This document shows positions 42,405 to 51,840 of a stretch of DNA of 64,000 bases, piece after piece. The notes beneath the pieces are model-generated. The model was not told the DNA's origin, did no database searches, and was given only the letters and a program-made list of their open reading frames with translations. The stretch comes from Rahnella rivi (GTDB lineage: Bacteria; Pseudomonadota; Gammaproteobacteria; Enterobacterales; Enterobacteriaceae). The stretch's first letter is position 1; the number at the start of each line of letters is the position of its first letter. Location of the stretch: NCBI RefSeq assembly GCF_019049655.1, contig NZ_JAFMOX010000062.1, forward strand, positions 217,339 through 281,338, given 5' to 3'. Made by a program: the position numbers and the translations under genes.

Positions 42405-42686
42405 GCCTTATTTTGAGCGGCAGAGGTGATGGCTCCGTTCACTCGCCCGGATCACTGACTCATGTACTGTCTCAGGTAAACCCGCCGGGATTCGCTTGCC
42501 TGCCACTCACACTCTTTAGATAAAATCTTTTTCACTCTCTGCCCAAACCCGCATTTATCTCCTGCAATTCCTTTGAATTTAGTCATCTGCGTTTGTTCAT
42601 ATTTTTTGAACAGAGGGGTGAAGTTTTTACGCTTTCTTATTCTCAGCCGTTGACTAGACTAGAGAAAACATTGAGGAGAGTTGAAC

Positions 42687-43382
42687 ATGATCTACTTACG
42701 CAAAGCACAAGAACGCGGTCACGCAAGTCACGGCTGGCTGGAAAGCTGGCACACTTTCTCTTTCGCCGATTATTACGATGCAAACTTCATGGGATTCTCC
42801 GCACTGCGGGTCATCAATGAAGACTTTATCGACGAAGGGCAAGGGTTTGGCAAACATCCGCATAAAGACATGGAAATCCTGACCTACGTGCTCGAAGGCA
42901 CCGTGGAACATCAGGACAGCATGGGCAACAAAGAGCAGATTCAGGCGGGTGAATTCCAGATCATGAGTGCCGGTACCGGCGTGACGCACTCTGAGTACAA
43001 CGGCAACAAAGACCGCAAATTGCATCTGTATCAGATCTGGATCATTCCGGATAAAAAAGGTCTGGAACCGCGTTATGAACAACGTATGTTCGACGCGCCA
43101 CAAGGCCGCCAGCTGGTGCTTTCTCCGGATGCACGTGATGGTTCACTGAAAGTCTTCCAGGACATGGAATTGTCCCGCTGGGCGCTGAAAAAAGACGAAC
43201 AGTCTGTCTATCAGATTCAGGCAGAACGTCGTGTGTGGATCCAGGTGGTGAAAGGCACCGTCTCCATCAACGGTCAGAAAGCCGGGCCAAGCGATGCGCT
43301 GGCGATCTGGGATGAAACGGCGCTGTCCGTTCATGCCGATGAAGACAGTGAAATCCTGCTGTTTGATCTGCCACCAGTCTGA
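42687..43382 (+). CDS. yhhW: Quercetin 2,3-dioxygenase, pirin family
   Basis: A 231-residue bicupin metal protein. MIYLRKAQERGHASHGWLESWHTFSFADYY starts the N-terminal cupin; the metal ligands lie in HPHKDMEILTYVLEGTVEHQD and GEFQIMSAG. E. coli YhhW oxidises quercetin in vitro. The ATG at 42687 has GAGGAG upstream; the TTG at 42681 is not needed. Its place beside gntR's usual neighbourhood is conserved, though a sugar cluster now separates them. Confidence 0.95.
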   Translation: MIYLRKAQERGHASHGWLESWHTFSFADYYDANFMGFSALRVINEDFIDEGQGFGKHPHKDMEILTYVLEGTVEHQDSMGNKEQIQAGEFQIMSAGTGVTHSEYNGNKDRKLHLYQIWIIPDKKGLEPRYEQRMFDAPQGRQLVLSPDARDGSLKVFQDMELSRWALKKDEQSVYQIQAERRVWIQVVKGTVSINGQKAGPSDALAIWDETALSVHADEDSEILLFDLPPV

Positions 43383-43402
43383 ACAGGCAGGTAACACCCC
43401 TG

Positions 43403-43426
43403 AAGGCGACTCCGGTCGCCTTTTTT
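43403..43426. terminator. Terminator of yhhW
   Basis: AGGCGA and TCGCCT pair with six Ts after, eight bases before the opposing barrel gene ends. Confidence 0.7.
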
Positions 43427-43433
43427 ACGTCTG

Positions 43434-44468
43434 TTATCTGAAGCTGACGTTAATGCCCAGCTGCCCCTGATATCCCATCCCCGGCAGGCTTAAATTTCGG
43501 TAATGCGTGATGTCACTGAAAAATGCCACGCGTTTTGACAGCGTCGCGGTCAGGCCTACGCCGTCCTGAACCCAGCGTTCCGTCGTCGGTGGCTCGATTT
43601 CAACCGTATTGATGGTCACTGCCGATTTATCTCCAACGTTGCCTACCAGATCAATGTGAAAATAGGGCGTCAGGGAAGAAGTGTTGCGTTCTGTCTGACG
43701 GAAAATCCGCAAGCCGCCGCGCACCTGGCCGCTGCTCTGATCGATGGGCTGAATGCGTTGGCTGAGCGTGTTGAACGAATCCAGATGCAGATGCTGAGCG
43801 ACAAACTGCGCCTGCGGCTCAAGCCTCCAGTTGTCTGCCACACGGTAAGGCTTGCCGATCTCGACGGAGAGCGTCGAGCCATAACCTTTCTGCGCGGCGT
43901 TGCGTTTTTCCGATAAGTCCTCGCGATAAAAGGTGTTCTGGTTAACGACATTCAGATAGCCGCCTTCTGATGTCACCGCGCTGTAATACCCGCCAATACC
44001 CGCCGATGCCGTCGAAATATTGCCGGTGCTGAGCGCCTGCCCGATAAGCCGCAGCGCGCTGTCTTTGGTATCGGTGGTCTGATTCCCCAGTGTGACGATC
44101 ACCCCGGCGCGGCGGTGCTCCCCGTCCGGTTTTTCTTCCTGAAACAGATCTCTGCCGATTTGCGCAAACCAGATATTCGACGCGCGATAGCGGGTATCCG
44201 TCACATCCGCGTTATGGCTGCCGCCGAGTAAACCCCAGGTGCCGTTTTCGCGGTTTTTCGACGCATTACTCTGCCGTTCAAGGTAGGTTCCCACCGTTTT
44301 AAAGCCATATTCCCGGTTGAGGTAAGGTGCTGTGACGTAGGCATTTTGCGCCGGTTGCGGGTCAGCGGCCTGTACACAGCTTTCATGCAGCGCAAAACTG
44401 ACCGTTCTGCCCAGAATAAACAGCAGCGTAAAGGCGGTAAAAGTGAGGGTTTTGCCTGAAGTCGTCAT
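43434..44468 (-). CDS. Autotransporter-type outer-membrane barrel protein without passenger
   Basis: A 344-residue protein. A signal peptide (TLTFTAFTLLFILGRTVSFA) is followed by a short stretch and then a C-terminal autotransporter beta domain: YGSTLSVEIGKPYRVADNWRLEPQAQFVAQHL, GGLRIFRQT, YQGQLGINVSFR. The usual large passenger is missing; only about 70 residues precede the barrel. The chain ends in Phe-Arg instead of the usual terminal aromatic residue. It may be a standalone barrel or the relic of an autotransporter. Confidence 0.8.
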   Translation of the reverse strand: MTTSGKTLTFTAFTLLFILGRTVSFALHESCVQAADPQPAQNAYVTAPYLNREYGFKTVGTYLERQSNASKNRENGTWGLLGGSHNADVTDTRYRASNIWFAQIGRDLFQEEKPDGEHRRAGVIVTLGNQTTDTKDSALRLIGQALSTGNISTASAGIGGYYSAVTSEGGYLNVVNQNTFYREDLSEKRNAAQKGYGSTLSVEIGKPYRVADNWRLEPQAQFVAQHLHLDSFNTLSQRIQPIDQSSGQVRGGLRIFRQTERNTSSLTPYFHIDLVGNVGDKSAVTINTVEIEPPTTERWVQDGVGLTATLSKRVAFFSDITHYRNLSLPGMGYQGQLGINVSFR

Positions 44469-44874
44469 GAGTTCGCCTGCCTGTCTGCCCTGATTTCATC
44501 GGATAAGGCGGCTCAATATAGGCTGTTTTTTGCGCAAGGCTAATCACACTGCATCAGAGATAAAAATGTCAGGCACCACGGGCATCACAGCCCGGCGTGA
44601 GGAATTTTAGCCGGGCAAAAAAGCAATGATTACCGGTGATTTTCTTAACTAAACGCGTTTTGCGCAACGCGGCGGCATAGTCCTTTCTCTAAAAAGATGC
44701 TGAGAATTTATTCAACTTCGTGACGCTTTTCACAGCCTGATACGACGCTGTCCCGATTTTATGAGCATGCTCTCATTCCACCCTTTCAGTCATGGAAACC
44801 GGTTTCCAAAGAGACTCAAATACCTTCGGCAAGAGAAAACGGGCAGAACATTAATTATCTGGGAGTGAAGCAAA
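44469..44874. other. Promoter region before the GH1 operon
   Basis: This 406-base region has no gene. It holds the operator palindrome at 44793-44808 and the GGGAGTG ribosome site of the IIB gene. Short inverted CCCGGC motifs around 44585-44620 form a possible hairpin near the barrel gene. Confidence 0.5.
44793..44808. promoter_or_regulatory. LacI-family operator, AscG-like
   Basis: TGGAAACCGGTTTCCA is a perfect 16-base palindrome with central CG, the form bound by LacI-type regulators; AscG of E. coli binds a very similar GAAACCGGTTTC core. It lies 67 bases upstream of the IIB gene. Confidence 0.8.
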
Positions 44875-45198
44875 ATGAAAAGAATCATGCTTTGTTGTTC
44901 GGCGGGGATGTCGACCAGTTTGTTAGTTCGCAAAATGAAAGAGGCCGCTGCCGCGCGGGGCGAAGAGGTGCAGATCGAGGCGTTTGGTGCCAGCGAGTTT
45001 GACGAAAAGTTCCGTGACTATCAGGTGGTGCTGCTCGGGCCGCAGGTGCGCTACATGCAGGCCGATTTATCGGCAAAGGCAGCAGAATTTAATATTCCGG
45101 TCGAAACCATCAATATGATGGATTACGGCATGCAGCGCGGCGACAACGTGCTGGACTTCGCTTACGGCCTGATCGCCCAGGAAGGAAGCCGCGTATGA
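44875..45198 (+). CDS. PTS IIB subunit, lactose/cellobiose family
   Basis: A 107-residue phosphocarrier. The phospho-cysteine is Cys8 of MKRIMLCCSAGMSTSLLVRKM, as in ChbB. It passes phosphate to the IIC that overlaps it by four bases (ATGA), so the two are co-translated. No IIA gene is in the cluster; ChbA- or AscF-type protein must come from elsewhere. Confidence 0.93.
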   Translation: MKRIMLCCSAGMSTSLLVRKMKEAAAARGEEVQIEAFGASEFDEKFRDYQVVLLGPQVRYMQADLSAKAAEFNIPVETINMMDYGMQRGDNVLDFAYGLIAQEGSRV

Positions 45199-46523
45199 GT
45201 GGCCTTTATCAGGCGATGGTGAACGTGATCGAAAAGCACATCACGCCACTGGCCGGCAGCGTCGGCCAGCAGCGGCATGTGATTGCGATCCGCGACGGCT
45301 TTATCGCCGCGCTGCCGTTTATGATCATCGGCTCATTTATGCTGGTGTTTATCTTCCCGCCTTTTTCCCCCGACACCACCAACGGTTTTGCCCGCGGCTG
45401 GCTGGATCTGTCGCTGAAATACCGCGAACAGCTGATGCTGCCGTGGTATCTGAGCATGGGCGTGATGACCTTTTTCATCTCAGTCGGTATCGGTGCCAGC
45501 CTTGGCAAACACTATAAACTTGACCCGATCATGACCGGTTTGCTGGCGTTTATGGCCTTTCTGCTGGTCGCCGCGCCCTATCATGACAAACAAATCTCCA
45601 CCCAATATTTCTCCGGCGAAGGCATATTCACTGCGATCCTGACGGCTATTTATGCCGCTGAAGTGTATGCGCTGCTCAAACGCCGCAACATCACCATCCG
45701 CCTGCCGAAAGAAGTGCCCACCGGCGTGGCGCGTTCTTTTGAAATTCTGATCCCGGTGATTGTGATTGTCGCCACGCTGCATCCGCTGAACCTGTTTATT
45801 CAGTCCACCACCGGGATGATTATTCCCGAAGCGATCATGCACCTGCTGGCGCCGCTGGTTTCTGCCTCCGATTCTCTGCCGGCGATTTTGATTTCGGTGT
45901 TTATCTGCCAGGTGCTGTGGTTTGCGGGTATTCATGGTGCGCTGATTGTTACCGGCATCATGAATCCGTTCTGGATGACCAATCTGGCGCTGAACCAGAC
46001 GGCATTACAGGCCGGTGCGCCGCTGCCGCATATCTATCTGCAAGGATTCTGGGATCACTATTTGCTGATTGGCGGCGTCGGTTCGACCCTGCCGCTGGCG
46101 ATCCTGCTGCTGTGCAGCAAGGCGGTGCACCTGCGTACCATCGGCAAAATGGGGGTGGTACCGAGCTTCTTTAACATCAACGAACCGATTCTTTTCGGTA
46201 CGCCGATTATCATGAATCCGGTGTTTTTCCTGCCGTTCACACTGGTCCCGATGCTCAATGCCATCTTCGCCTATACCGCCACGAAACTCGGCTGGGTAGC
46301 GCAAGTGGTGTCGCTCACACCCTGGACGACACCGGCGCCAATTGGTGCGTCATGGGCCGCAAATTGGGCGTTCAGCCCGGTAATTATGTGTCTTTTCTGT
46401 ATGGTGTTATCGGCAGTAATGTATTACCCGTTCCTGAAAGCTTACGAACGTACGCTGCTGAAACAGGAAGCGGAAAAGGCTACGACACAAACGGCGGGTA
46501 ACGCCGTGCCAGCAAACAGCTAA
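45195..46523 (+). CDS. PTS IIC permease, lactose/cellobiose family
   Basis: A 442-residue inner-membrane permease with about ten hydrophobic segments. HVIAIRDGFIAALPFMIIGSFMLV, FAGIHGALIVTGIMNPFW and FNINEPILFGTPIIMNPVFFLPF are conserved in the ChbC/CelB family. It would import a beta-glucoside (such as cellobiose, arbutin or salicin) as the 6-phosphate for the GH1 enzyme encoded 25 bases downstream. Confidence 0.93.
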   Translation: MSGLYQAMVNVIEKHITPLAGSVGQQRHVIAIRDGFIAALPFMIIGSFMLVFIFPPFSPDTTNGFARGWLDLSLKYREQLMLPWYLSMGVMTFFISVGIGASLGKHYKLDPIMTGLLAFMAFLLVAAPYHDKQISTQYFSGEGIFTAILTAIYAAEVYALLKRRNITIRLPKEVPTGVARSFEILIPVIVIVATLHPLNLFIQSTTGMIIPEAIMHLLAPLVSASDSLPAILISVFICQVLWFAGIHGALIVTGIMNPFWMTNLALNQTALQAGAPLPHIYLQGFWDHYLLIGGVGSTLPLAILLLCSKAVHLRTIGKMGVVPSFFNINEPILFGTPIIMNPVFFLPFTLVPMLNAIFAYTATKLGWVAQVVSLTPWTTPAPIGASWAANWAFSPVIMCLFCMVLSAVMYYPFLKAYERTLLKQEAEKATTQTAGNAVPANS

Positions 46524-46548
46524 AAGCTAACGGACAGCGAGGATGACG

Positions 46549-47931
46549 ATGAAATATCAATTTCCAAAAGAATTCTGGTGGGGCAGTGCCAGCTCAGCGC
46601 CGCAAACGGAGGGGGAAACCCTCAGTCACGGTAAAAGCGCCACGGTCTGGGATCACTGGTATTCGCAGCAACCGACACGTTTTCACGGCGACGTCGGCCC
46701 GCAGGACACATCGACGTTTTATAAAAACTGGCGCGAGGATATCGCGCTGCTGAAACAGCTGAACCACAATACTTTCCGAACCTCTATTTCCTGGGCGCGC
46801 CTGATCCCCAACGGGCGTGGCGCTGTCAATCCGGAAGCGGTGGCGTTCTACAATCAGGTGATTGACGAAATGCTGGCGCAGGGCGTGCAGCCGTTCATCA
46901 ACCTTTTCCACTTCGACATGCCCATGGCGATGCAGGAAATCGGCGGCTGGGAAAACCGCGACGTGGTGCAGGCCTATGAAACTTATGCCGATACCTGTTT
47001 TGAGTTATTCGGCGATCGCGTGAAACACTGGTTTACCTTCAATGAGCCGGTGGTGCCAGTCGAAGGCGGCTACCTGTATGATTTCCACTATCCGAACGTG
47101 GTGGATTTCAAACGTGCGGCCACCGTTGCCTATCACACCATGCTGGCGCATTCGCGGGCGGTGAAAGCTTACCGCGCCCGCAACCTTGGCGGTGAAATCG
47201 GCATCATTCTCAACCTGACGCCGTCTTATCCGCGCTCGCAAAACCCGGCTGACCTGAAAGCCGCGAACATTGCGGATCTGATGTTTAACCGCAGCTTCCT
47301 CGACCCGGCACTGCGCGGCGAATATCCGCAGGAACTGGTGGATCTGCTGAAAAAACACGATCAGCTCCCCGCCTGTCAGCAGGGAGACAAAGAGCTGTTG
47401 CAGCAGGGCGTGGTGGATTTACTCGGCATCAACTATTACCAGCCGCGCCGCATTCAGTGCCGCGACAGTATGGTGAATCCGGAAAGTCCGTTTATGCCGG
47501 AATGGTTCTTTGACAACTACGTCATGCCGGGGCGTAAGATGAACCCGCACCGTGGCTGGGAAATTTACGAGCAGGGCATTTACGATATTCTGACCAATCT
47601 GCGCGAAAACTACGGCAACCCGCGCTGTTTCATTTCCGAAAACGGCATGGGCGTGGAGCACGAACTGCGCTTCGAAAAAGAGGGCCGGATTGACGACGAT
47701 TACCGCATCGAGTTTGTCAGCGGGCACCTGAAATGGCTGCACCGGGCGTTGCAGGAAGGCAGCGGCTGTCTCGGCTACCATATGTGGACGTTTATTGATT
47801 GCTGGTCGTGGATGAATGCGTACAAAAACCGTTATGGCTTTGTGCAACTGGATCTCGACACGCAAAAACGGACAGTCAAAAAGAGTGGCGAATGGTTCGC
47901 GCAGGTCGCTAAACAGCACGGTTTCGACTAA
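46549..47931 (+). CDS. 6-phospho-beta-glucosidase, glycosidase family 1
   Basis: A 460-residue retaining hydrolase. The acid/base glutamate is in WFTFNEPV (about residue 166) and the nucleophile in CFISENGMG (about residue 364). FPKEFWWGSASSAPQTEG is the family start; the phosphate-binding C-terminal region shows KKSGEWFAQV. It cleaves phosphorylated glucosides in the cytoplasm. ATG at 46549 is chosen because GAGGA lies five bases before it, too close for the ATG at 46543. Confidence 0.94.
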   Translation: MKYQFPKEFWWGSASSAPQTEGETLSHGKSATVWDHWYSQQPTRFHGDVGPQDTSTFYKNWREDIALLKQLNHNTFRTSISWARLIPNGRGAVNPEAVAFYNQVIDEMLAQGVQPFINLFHFDMPMAMQEIGGWENRDVVQAYETYADTCFELFGDRVKHWFTFNEPVVPVEGGYLYDFHYPNVVDFKRAATVAYHTMLAHSRAVKAYRARNLGGEIGIILNLTPSYPRSQNPADLKAANIADLMFNRSFLDPALRGEYPQELVDLLKKHDQLPACQQGDKELLQQGVVDLLGINYYQPRRIQCRDSMVNPESPFMPEWFFDNYVMPGRKMNPHRGWEIYEQGIYDILTNLRENYGNPRCFISENGMGVEHELRFEKEGRIDDDYRIEFVSGHLKWLHRALQEGSGCLGYHMWTFIDCWSWMNAYKNRYGFVQLDLDTQKRTVKKSGEWFAQVAKQHGFD

Positions 47932-47959
47932 CCCTTAACGCGGTGACGCAAGGAAAGAC

Positions 47960-48877
47960 ATGGCAAACATTAACGACGTTTCGCGGCTGGCAAACGTCTC
48001 GAAAGCGACGGTTTCCCGTGTCCTGAGTGGCAGCCGCGGTGTAAAAGAAGAAAGCCGCCTGGCCGTGATGCAGGCGGTGGAAACACTGCAATACAAACCC
48101 AGCATGATTGCGCAGTCGCTCTCCACGCAGTCTACCGGCTGCATCGGCGTGATTTGCGCGGCAGAAAATATCAATCAGAGCACCGGCTATCTGCACGCGC
48201 TGGAAAAAGAGCTGAGGCTCAATCAAAAGTATTTACTGTTGAGATTCGCCACCGATGCCGCCAGCCTTGCCCATTCCGTGGATGAAATCGGTCGCGGGCT
48301 TTGCGATGCGATGATTGTGATTGGCGCGCGCTTCGCCCTGCCTGCGCTGCCCGACAACGTCATTACCATTGATTGCCTGGACGCGGATTCCGGGCGCAGC
48401 ATTCATTTTGACCGCAGCTTTGCTACCGAAACCGCCTGCCAGTATGTGTTGCAGCAGGGGCGCCGACAGATTGCACTGATTAACTTTGAAAACAGCGAGG
48501 CCGCGGGGCAGGTGCTTCAGGGCTACCATCTGGCGCTGGAAAAATTCTTACTGCCTTATGACCGGCGGCTGGTCCACAGCGGAGAACACGCGCTCACGCA
48601 GTTGCTGGCGCAGAATGTCCCGTTCAATGCGCTGCTGGTGCCAGACGATGCCACCGCGCAGGACGCGTTACGTCAGCTTACCCAGCTGGGGCGCGCGGTG
48701 CCGCAGGCCGTGATGGTGTTCAGCCTCGACAGCACGCTGCCGCCGGGCGCGTCGGCGGTGCCGGCTATCGCTTATCCGCTGGAAACGCTGGCGCAAAGAG
48801 CGATGGCGTTGCTTACCGGACAGTTTTCAGCGAACACCGGCGAGCCGGTTCGCGGGCAGCTTTGTCTGCCTGCCTGA
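47960..48877 (+). CDS. LacI-family repressor of the GH1 operon
   Basis: A 305-residue regulator. The helix-turn-helix and hinge are residues 1-60 (MANINDVSRLANVSKATVSRVLSGSRGVKEESR), with a periplasmic-binding-protein-like sugar domain after it. It is the last gene of the cluster and probably binds the palindrome at 44793-44808, releasing it when a phosphorylated glucoside is present. AAGGAAAG precedes the ATG. The size is at the short end of the family (usual ~330). Confidence 0.92.
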   Translation: MANINDVSRLANVSKATVSRVLSGSRGVKEESRLAVMQAVETLQYKPSMIAQSLSTQSTGCIGVICAAENINQSTGYLHALEKELRLNQKYLLLRFATDAASLAHSVDEIGRGLCDAMIVIGARFALPALPDNVITIDCLDADSGRSIHFDRSFATETACQYVLQQGRRQIALINFENSEAAGQVLQGYHLALEKFLLPYDRRLVHSGEHALTQLLAQNVPFNALLVPDDATAQDALRQLTQLGRAVPQAVMVFSLDSTLPPGASAVPAIAYPLETLAQRAMALLTGQFSANTGEPVRGQLCLPA

Positions 48878-48983
48878 CCCGCCTCGCATGTCGCGCAGCA
48901 ACGGATATCCGCCTGCGCGAATGTTTGCTACCATAACTCCCTGATCCCTTAACCCCTTTCAGCGGCACATCCCTTTGACGACT

Positions 48984-49979
48984 ATGAAGAAAAAAAGACC
49001 CGTACTCCAGGATGTGGCCGATAAAGTGGGCGTGACCAAAATGACGGTCAGCCGTTACTTACGCAACCCCGAACAGGTTTCCGGCGCGTTGCAGGAAAAG
49101 ATTTCGGCCGCTCTCGATGAACTGGGTTACATCCCCAACCGCGCTCCGGACATTCTGTCGAATGCCAAAAGCCGCGCCATCGGCGTGCTGCTGCCGTCAC
49201 TGACCAATCAGGTGTTCGCCGAAGTGCTGCGCGGCATCGAAAGCGTCACGGATATTCACGGTTATCAGACCATGCTGGCGCACTACGGCTACAGTCAGGA
49301 GCGCGAAGAACAGCGTCTGACCTCGCTGCTTTCTTACAATATCGACGGGCTGATTTTATCGGAGCGTCATCACACTGCACGTACGCTGAAAATGATTGAA
49401 GTCGCCGGTATTCCGGTGGTGGAAATGATGGATTGCGTATCACCGTGTGTCGATCTGGCGGTTGGATTCAACAACTTTGAAGCGGCGCGGCAAATGACCC
49501 AGCAAATCATCGCGCGCGGCCACCGCCATGTGGTGTATTTCGGCGCACGTCAGGACGAACGCACCCTTATCAAGCAGCAGGGTTACGAGCAGGCGATGCG
49601 TGAATCCGGGCTGGAGCCTTACAGCGTGATGACCAGCCGGTCATCGAGTTACAGCGCGGGGGCGGAATTATTGCGTCAGGCGCAAAAAGACTGGCCGCAA
49701 ATCGACAGTATTTTCTGCACCAACGATGACCTTGCGGCAGGCGCATTCTTCGAATGCCAGCGTCAGGGGCTGAAAATCCCGTCCCAAATGGCGATCGCCG
49801 GTTTCCATGGTCACAACATGGGACAGGCGATGGAACCGCCGCTGGCAAGTGTCCTGACACCGCGTGAGAGAATGGGGCAGATCTCCGCCGAACGTTTGCT
49901 GGCGAGATTACGCGGTGAGAACGTGGTCCCGCGCATGGTGGATGTCGGCTTTACAATTTCAGCGGGCGGCAGTATCTGA
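48984..49979 (+). CDS. gntR: Gluconate repressor GntR (LacI family)
   Basis: A 331-residue repressor nearly identical in pattern to E. coli GntR (MKKKRPVLQDVADKVGVTKMTVSRYLRNPEQVS; SNAKSRAIGVLLPSLTNQVFAEVLRGIESVTDIHGYQTMLAHYGY; GFTISAGGSI end). It controls gluconate uptake and the Entner-Doudoroff entry genes. The ATG at 48984 is the family start; a TTG at 48975 is out of family. gntK and gntU, which follow gntR in E. coli, are not downstream; glpD is. Confidence 0.96.
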   Translation: MKKKRPVLQDVADKVGVTKMTVSRYLRNPEQVSGALQEKISAALDELGYIPNRAPDILSNAKSRAIGVLLPSLTNQVFAEVLRGIESVTDIHGYQTMLAHYGYSQEREEQRLTSLLSYNIDGLILSERHHTARTLKMIEVAGIPVVEMMDCVSPCVDLAVGFNNFEAARQMTQQIIARGHRHVVYFGARQDERTLIKQQGYEQAMRESGLEPYSVMTSRSSSYSAGAELLRQAQKDWPQIDSIFCTNDDLAAGAFFECQRQGLKIPSQMAIAGFHGHNMGQAMEPPLASVLTPRERMGQISAERLLARLRGENVVPRMVDVGFTISAGGSI

Positions 49980-50000
49980 GCCCTGCGCGCAGATAAAAAA

Positions 50001-50024
50001 ATCCCCGGCGAAGTGGCCGGGGAT
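50001..50024 (-). terminator. Terminator of glpD
   Basis: ATCCCCGGC and GCCGGGGAT pair around six bases; on the minus strand seven Ts follow. It ends glpD 27 bases after the stop and faces the end of gntR. Confidence 0.85.
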
Positions 50025-50050
50025 TGAGCAGTGTTCATCTACAGGCGCAT

Positions 50051-51562
50051 TTATGACGCCAGTGACAAATGTCTTTTCTGCTGTTTGTAGGTTTGCAGCC
50101 ACTCGGCGACGCGCTGTTGCTGGGATTTATCCAGCCACATGCCGAGTTTGGTACGACGCCAGATCGCATCATCCAGTTCGCTCACCCACTCTTTTTCCAC
50201 CAGATAGCGCAACTCTGCTTCATAGAACCCGTGACCAAAATCTTCACCCAGCGATTCAATGCTGGTGGCATCAGACAGGAACAACTCCGTCTGGCTGCCG
50301 TAAGTGCGGGCATAACGGCGAGCCAGGGTTTCCGGCAACCATTTGAAGCGGCTGCGCAGATTGGCGCTGTAAGTATCACGATCGCCGTTCAACTTCCCGC
50401 CGGGCAGTACCGCCGTTTTGGTCCATGCCGGGCCTGCTTTCGGGTAGTATTTGCCGAGTTTTTCCAGCGCATGTTCTGCCAGTTTACGGTAGGTGGTCAG
50501 CTTGCCGCCGAACACGGAAAGCAGCGGCGCTTTGCCGTCCTGATCGTGAACGTCGAGGGTGTAATCACGGGTCACTGCCTGCGGTGAATCCGATTCGTCA
50601 TCACACAGCGGACGCACGCCGGAATAAGTCCAGACGATGTCTTCGGTGGTCAGCTGTTTCTTAAAGTGGTCGTTGTACACTTTCAGCAGATAACCGACTT
50701 CTTTATCATCGATTTTCACGTCTTTCGGGTCGCCGTGGTATTCCACGTCGGTGGTGCCGATGATCGAGAACTCATCCAGCCACGGGATCACAAACACAAT
50801 GCGGTGATCTTCGTTTTGCAGAATGTAGGCCTGCGGCTGATTGTGCGCACGCGGCACCACAATGTGGCTGCCTTTGATCAGACGAATGCCGTACGGCGAT
50901 TTCAGTTTCAGACCGTCGTCGAAGAAATGTTTGACCCACGGGCCGGTGGCGTTCACCAGGCCTTTGGCGCGCCAGGTGAAGGTTTTGCCGGTGTCGATAT
51001 CTTCGGCTTCGACCATCCACAAACCGTCTTCACGCCATGCACGGGTCACGCGGGTGCGGGTACGGACTTCGCCGCCGCGTTCTTCCACTTCCTGAGCGTT
51101 GACGACCACTAAACGCGCGTCATCGACCCAGCAGTCTGAGTATTCAAAACCTTTGGTCAGTTCGGGTTTCAGCACCGATTCGCTGCCAAACTTCAGGCCT
51201 TTGCTGGCCGGCAGGCTGGTGCGCTTGCCCAGATGGTCGTACAGGAACAGACCGGCGCGGATCATCCAGGCCGGGCGCAAATGCGGCTGATGCGGTAAAC
51301 GGAAACGCATCGGGAAGGCAATATGCGGTGCCATTTTCAACAGCACTTCACGTTCAGCCAGCGCTTCGCTGACCAGACGGAATTCGTAATGTTCCAGATA
51401 GCGCAGGCCACCGTGGATCAGTTTAGAACTGGCCGAAGAGGTCGCGCAGGCCAAGTCTTGCGCTTCAAGCAGCAGAACAGACAGCCCGCGGCCAGCTGCA
51501 TCTACTGCGATGCCGGTACCATTTATACCGCCACCAATTACGATCAAGTCTTTGGTTTCCAC
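50051..51562 (-). CDS. glpD: Aerobic glycerol-3-phosphate dehydrogenase
   Basis: A 503-residue FAD enzyme on the inner membrane that oxidises glycerol-3-phosphate to dihydroxyacetone phosphate and feeds electrons to ubiquinone. LIVIGGGINGTGIAVDAAGRG is the FAD fold, SSKLIHGGLRYLEHYEF and FGGKLTTYRKLAEHAL are family signatures. GlpR-type operators lie directly upstream. In E. coli glpD is divergent from glpEGR; here it is on the same strand and downstream of glpR. Confidence 0.98.
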   Translation of the reverse strand: METKDLIVIGGGINGTGIAVDAAGRGLSVLLLEAQDLACATSSASSKLIHGGLRYLEHYEFRLVSEALAEREVLLKMAPHIAFPMRFRLPHQPHLRPAWMIRAGLFLYDHLGKRTSLPASKGLKFGSESVLKPELTKGFEYSDCWVDDARLVVVNAQEVEERGGEVRTRTRVTRAWREDGLWMVEAEDIDTGKTFTWRAKGLVNATGPWVKHFFDDGLKLKSPYGIRLIKGSHIVVPRAHNQPQAYILQNEDHRIVFVIPWLDEFSIIGTTDVEYHGDPKDVKIDDKEVGYLLKVYNDHFKKQLTTEDIVWTYSGVRPLCDDESDSPQAVTRDYTLDVHDQDGKAPLLSVFGGKLTTYRKLAEHALEKLGKYYPKAGPAWTKTAVLPGGKLNGDRDTYSANLRSRFKWLPETLARRYARTYGSQTELFLSDATSIESLGEDFGHGFYEAELRYLVEKEWVSELDDAIWRRTKLGMWLDKSQQQRVAEWLQTYKQQKRHLSLAS

Positions 51563-51577
51563 GTCATCTTCCTCCAG

Positions 51578-51616
51578 ATGTTCGCAATAGCTCTTTTATG
51601 TTCGTTTTCGCTCACG
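51578..51616 (-). promoter_or_regulatory. GlpR operators upstream of glpD
   Basis: Two copies of ATGTTCG begin GlpR-like sites: 51578-51597 (left half good, right half weak) and 51597-51616 (TATGTTCGTTTTCGCTCACG, near the TATGTTCGATAACGAACATA consensus). A further similar motif lies near 51752-51773. They should repress glpD when glycerol-3-phosphate is low. Confidence 0.65.
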
Positions 51617-51840
51617 ATTGTAATCGAGAATCGTCAAACAAGCCAAGCGTTAACCAAATAAAAACAATTATGCGTGATGAAGGTAACATTTTTGTGTCGG
51701 TTTCGAGCAAAACGGCAAGAAGAGAACGAAACCGAACGCAGCAAAGCGTGGAATGTTTCGCAATTGTTCGTTTTAAAAGGGCAGGGAGGAGAAGGGAAAA
51801 GCGGGAGCGCCCGCGCGGCGCTCCAGAAAAAGCAGGGAAA

